DNA from: Spirochaetia bacterium
GTDB taxonomy: Bacteria > Spirochaetota > UBA12135
Assembly: GCA_003497555.1 (NCBI GenBank)
Contig: DNNS01000066.1
Span: 1 to 7,787 of the forward strand
DNA length: 7,787 nt
Direction of reading: 5' to 3'
The position numbers and the translations under genes are program-made. Positions 4,604 through 7,787 of this stretch are shown one piece after another (position 1 is the first letter of the stretch; each line of letters starts with the position of its first letter). Under the pieces are notes generated by a model that was not told the DNA's origin, searched no databases, and saw only the letters and a program-made list of their open reading frames with translations.

Positions 4604-5821
4604 TTAAAATCGGTGCAGGATCAGACCGCTTTGCAGTTTGGGCTCGAACCAGGTGGATTTGGGCGGCATGGTCAGATTGGTATCGGAAATGGAAATTAAG
4701 TCGTTTACCATGGTGGGAAAAAGCGAAAATGAAATTTTATAATCTCCGCGATCTACAATGGATTTTAAAAAACCGGCATCACGGTTTCCGCCGATAAAAG
4801 ATATGCGGCTGTCCTTGCGGGGATCTTTTATACCCAGCAGAGGCTTTAAAATAAAATCCTGAAGAATACTTACGTCGAGATTTTCTTTCAAACCCTCTTT
4901 TTTGTGCTGGGGCTTGATGGAAATACTATTCCATTTTCCGTCAAGATAAAAAGAAATTATTCCTTTTTGAGCAGGTGTGGGCTGGGCAGACTCATGAAAG
5001 GTAAATTTATCGGATAACTTCTGCAGCAGTACATCTGCTTCATAGCAGTTTAAATCTTTTACCGCCCGATTATAAGAAAGAATACACATTTCTTTCTGGG
5101 GGAATACCGTACTCAGAATGTAATCGGTTTCAGCAGCCGGATTGCCGTTGGTTTTATTTTTTTTATATATTTCATATGATGATTTGGCCCGGTGATGGCC
5201 ATCGGCAATATATAATGCCGGTAAATTGCCGAAATATCTGATAAAACGGGAAATTACTGCGGAATCCGATACCCTGAAAAAAACATGCCTGACCCCGTTT
5301 TCTGAAAAATCATATTCAGGATCAAGTTTTCCGCAAAGGCCGTCGATTTCAGAAGTAATGGATTCATTATCTTTATAAAAAAGAAAAACCGGTTCGGTAT
5401 GCGCTTCACAGTATTGAAAATGGGCAATACGGTCGCGTTCCTTACGCTCTACGGTAAGTTCATGTTTCTTGATAATATTACGCTCATAATCGGCACAGGA
5501 AGCAAGACAAACCAGACCGGTCTGGGTGTGACTGGCCGAAATCAGCCGGTAAAGATAAAAAGATTCCTGCTCGTCTTCGATTAAAATTTTTTCATTAATA
5601 AATTTTTGCAGATTATCCCGGCCGCGCTCATATACCTCAACGCTATAGGCATTAAAACCGTCGGGAAATTCTATTTCGGGTTTGGTGATATGCAGTATGG
5701 ATTTTTTCCCGGCTAGCGTTTTTGCCTCGCGGGCGTCAATTACATCGTAGGGCGGAGCCTGGACTTCTTTTACGAATCGGGGAGCGGGGCGCAGACCCCG
5801 CAGGGGTTTAATTACAGCCAT
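4604..5821 (-). CDS. DUF1015 family protein
   Basis: The 405-residue product matches the uncharacterised DUF1015 family in length and motifs. These are QAPPYDVI (21-28), HELTVERKERDR (120-131), ADGHHR (206-211), DVSILQDFILKPLLGI (316-331), GGNRD (344-348), and the C-terminal MPPKSTWFEPKLQSGL (385-400). No signal peptide or membrane segment is visible, so it is probably cytosolic. The DGHHR loop recalls the DGxHR nucleotide-binding motif of the ParB/sulfiredoxin fold, which includes a free serine kinase in archaea; a phosphotransferase or nucleotide-binding role is therefore a reasonable guess and no more. ATG at 5821 follows the mutS stop by 3 bases, with AAGGA inside the mutS 3' end as ribosome binding site, so translation is probably coupled. 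A role in mismatch repair is not implied by proximity alone. Confidence 0.93.
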   Translation of the reverse strand: MAVIKPLRGLRPAPRFVKEVQAPPYDVIDAREAKTLAGKKSILHITKPEIEFPDGFNAYSVEVYERGRDNLQKFINEKILIEDEQESFYLYRLISASHTQTGLVCLASCADYERNIIKKHELTVERKERDRIAHFQYCEAHTEPVFLFYKDNESITSEIDGLCGKLDPEYDFSENGVRHVFFRVSDSAVISRFIRYFGNLPALYIADGHHRAKSSYEIYKKNKTNGNPAAETDYILSTVFPQKEMCILSYNRAVKDLNCYEADVLLQKLSDKFTFHESAQPTPAQKGIISFYLDGKWNSISIKPQHKKEGLKENLDVSILQDFILKPLLGIKDPRKDSRISFIGGNRDAGFLKSIVDRGDYKISFSLFPTMVNDLISISDTNLTMPPKSTWFEPKLQSGLILHRF

Positions 5822-5824
5822 GGT

Positions 5825-7787
5825 TTAAAGATCCTTTTTCAGTGCAGATAAAAAATTAAGCGCCTCAACCGGCGTGGTGTTATTTATATCATAACTGCGT
5901 AATTTTTCAATTACAACCTCGGTATGCGGATCAACAAAAAAAAGCTGATCTTTTTCACATTGCTTGTCCAAGCGGCCCAGATCGCATTCAATGGCTCCGG
6001 CGGTTTTTCCGCTGAAAGATTCAAGGTCTTTTAAAATTATTGATGCCCTGCGGATAACCTCATCCGGCATGCCGGCCAATTTTGCCACATGAATACCGTA
6101 AGAACGGTCAGCAGCGCCGCAAATAACTTTTTTCAGAAACACCACGCTGTTTTTCCATTCCTTTACCGCAACATTAAAATTTTTAACGCCCCGGAATTTT
6201 TCCAGGCCGGTAAGTTCATGGTAATGCGTGGCAAAAAGAGTTTTGCAGGAAAGTTGCGGATTGTCAATAATGTACTCAATTATTGCCCATGCCAGTGACA
6301 AGCCGTCATAAGTGCTGGTTCCTCTGCCTATTTCATCCATGATAACAAGACTGCGTCCGGTTGCATTATTCAGAATATTGGCAGCTTCAGCCATTTCGAC
6401 CAGAAAAGTAGATTCGCCGCGCGCCAGATTATCGGATGCACCGATACGGGTAAAAATTCTGTCGACTATGCCGATTTTTGCTTCCTCCGCCGGAACCCAG
6501 GATCCGATCTGGGCCATTAAAACAATAAGGGCATTCTGCCGCAGATATGTCGACTTTCCGGACATATTCGGCCCGGTAATAATATGCACTGCATAATCAG
6601 GATTCATTTCCAGATCGTTGGGAATAAAATCAGACTGCAGGCAGCTTTCAATTACGGGATGCCTTCCGTTTTTAATGAATAAAATATTTTCGTCTGTTAT
6701 CTGCGGACAGCAGTATTTTTTTTCCAGGGCGTTTTGGGCGTAAGAAGCTATAACGTCGACAAAAGCAATTTCGCATGCCAACTGCTGGATTATTTTTATT
6801 GCGCAGGCAAGACGCTCGCGCAGACTTATAAATATTTCCTGCTCCAGAGCCGCTGATTTTTCTTCAGCCTCAAGAATAATCTGTTCATAACTCTGTAGTT
6901 TTTCAGTTGTGAATCTTTCAGCATTGGCTAAAGTCTGCTTTTTAATAAAATGCACCGGGACATTGCTCAGGTGCGATTTGGTAATTTCAAAATAATAACC
7001 GAAAACCCGGTTATATTTTATTTTCAGGGTGTTAATCCCTGATTTTTCCGCTTCTTCTTTCTGCAGTTCCAGCAGCCAGGTTTTACCGTCCCGTTTGGAT
7101 GCAAGATATTCATCAAGCCTGGCATCAACACCCGGTTTTATCAAGCCTCCTTCATCAGGCATTACAGAAGGTTCTTCCAGCATAACCGTTTCGATATCTG
7201 TTATCAGCGGTTCAGGGTTTGGTAAAGCTGAAATACGCTCATTGTCATATCCGCCGCTCTCTAAAGCTTTAAAAAATTGCATTGCGTATGTAAGGGAATG
7301 TTTCAGGGCAACTATTTCCCGAGGTTGGGCTTTTTTCAGGACAAGACGCGCTCCGGTTCTTTCAAGGTCGCTGATACAGCCTAATATTTTCCGCGCTTCC
7401 CGCAGCAGGGAAGGATGCTTGTAAAAAAAATCTGCGCGGCTTAATCTGAATTCAATCTGCTCCTGAATAATCAGAGGCTCCATAATCCAGCGGCGCAGGC
7501 GGCGCTTGCCCATAGGCGTGCAAGCGCAGTCTATGGCTTCCAGCAGGGTAAAACGTTCGGTCTGATCAAGATTGTTAACTGCAAGTTCCAGGTTTTTAAT
7601 AGTAGCAATGTCAAGAAACATGTGCCCGTCCCGCCGCCGTATCTGCGGAATTTTCAGATGGGAGATACTTTCTTTCTGGGTATCTTCCAGATAATAGAGA
7701 GCCTGGGACAGACATCCGGAAAGCAGCGGAGACTCTTCAATGCCCAGACCCTTCAGACTGGAAAGGCCGAATGCGGCCTTGATTTTT
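5825..7787 (-). CDS. mutS: DNA mismatch repair protein MutS (5' end outside window)
   Basis: MutS binds mismatches as a clamp and uses ATP to recruit MutL. The frame stays open to the window edge: an internal Met at 7621 is not the start, because upstream codons 7622-7786 continue a MutS-like sequence (AAFGLSSLKGLG near the edge, then IRRRDGHM leading into LDIATIKNLEL). About 653 residues are visible. The mismatch-binding domain I and part of the connector are missing beyond the edge. Present are the core and clamp domains and the ABC-type ATPase, with Walker A GPNMSGKST (6574-6548), STFLVEMAEAANIL, Walker B VIMDEIGRGTSTYDG (Asp near 6337) and FATHYHEL. The C-terminus ends in NNTTPVEALNFLSALKKDL, a typical short tail. 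It is a MutS1-type protein judged by the domain order. DUF1015 follows after 3 bases. Confidence 0.99.
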   Translation of the reverse strand, partial: KIKAAFGLSSLKGLGIEESPLLSGCLSQALYYLEDTQKESISHLKIPQIRRRDGHMFLDIATIKNLELAVNNLDQTERFTLLEAIDCACTPMGKRRLRRWIMEPLIIQEQIEFRLSRADFFYKHPSLLREARKILGCISDLERTGARLVLKKAQPREIVALKHSLTYAMQFFKALESGGYDNERISALPNPEPLITDIETVMLEEPSVMPDEGGLIKPGVDARLDEYLASKRDGKTWLLELQKEEAEKSGINTLKIKYNRVFGYYFEITKSHLSNVPVHFIKKQTLANAERFTTEKLQSYEQIILEAEEKSAALEQEIFISLRERLACAIKIIQQLACEIAFVDVIASYAQNALEKKYCCPQITDENILFIKNGRHPVIESCLQSDFIPNDLEMNPDYAVHIITGPNMSGKSTYLRQNALIVLMAQIGSWVPAEEAKIGIVDRIFTRIGASDNLARGESTFLVEMAEAANILNNATGRSLVIMDEIGRGTSTYDGLSLAWAIIEYIIDNPQLSCKTLFATHYHELTGLEKFRGVKNFNVAVKEWKNSVVFLKKVICGAADRSYGIHVAKLAGMPDEVIRRASIILKDLESFSGKTAGAIECDLGRLDKQCEKDQLFFVDPHTEVVIEKLRSYDINNTTPVEALNFLSALKKDL

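Noticed and set aside
5825..7621. A complete 598-residue MutS2-like or short MutS starting at Met 7621
   Set aside because: The frame is open to the window edge and the upstream residues match the MutS connector region, so the Met is internal and the gene is simply cut by the window.
1..7787. CRISPR array, insertion sequence, prophage or defence island
   Set aside because: No regularly spaced direct repeats, transposase, integrase or defence-type genes are present; the genes are core housekeeping.

Overview
This window is a stretch of bacterial chromosome with a compact block of housekeeping genes, all read from the minus strand. From right to left they are mutS (5' end outside the window), a DUF1015 protein, a GNAT acetyltransferase, rnc, guaA, yebC, ruvC, and possibly the first codons of one more gene at the left edge. 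The proteins are bacterial, the spacings are very short, and base composition is moderate to slightly AT-rich. No 16S rRNA or other marker fixes the phylum. A deep-branching Gram-negative lineage such as Elusimicrobiota or Omnitrophota would fit the gene styles, but this is a weak impression and not a result.

Layout. Unit 1 (7787 to 4604) is mutS followed after 3 bases by the DUF1015 gene, so the two are almost certainly co-transcribed. A 415-base non-coding stretch (4189-4603) then separates it from unit 2. That stretch holds several strong dyad-symmetric DNA/RNA structures, a good minus-strand promoter for unit 2 (extended -10, TATAAT at 4240-4245), and a second good promoter facing the other way (4460-4488). 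Unit 2 (4188 to the left edge) is GNAT, rnc, guaA, yebC, ruvC. GNAT/rnc overlap by one base, rnc/guaA are 3 bases apart, guaA/yebC 69 bases with a GC-rich hairpin and a second TATAAT, and yebC/ruvC 26 bases.

How the genes work together. mutS (mismatch recognition) and ruvC (Holliday junction cleavage) belong to DNA repair and recombination. rnc (double-strand RNA processing) and yebC (TACO1 family, translation) act on RNA and protein synthesis. guaA makes GMP. The grouping looks like a growth-linked housekeeping operon and not a dedicated pathway. All catalytic motifs looked for are present, except that one RNase III metal-ligand position is Asn and not Asp.

Nothing here is a clear new defence, mobile or biosynthetic system. 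The part least explained by known features is the 4189-4603 intergenic region. It contains a 68-base cloverleaf-like inverted repeat, a second hairpin with related arms, a 14-bp perfect palindrome, and an outward promoter with no recognisable gene behind it.
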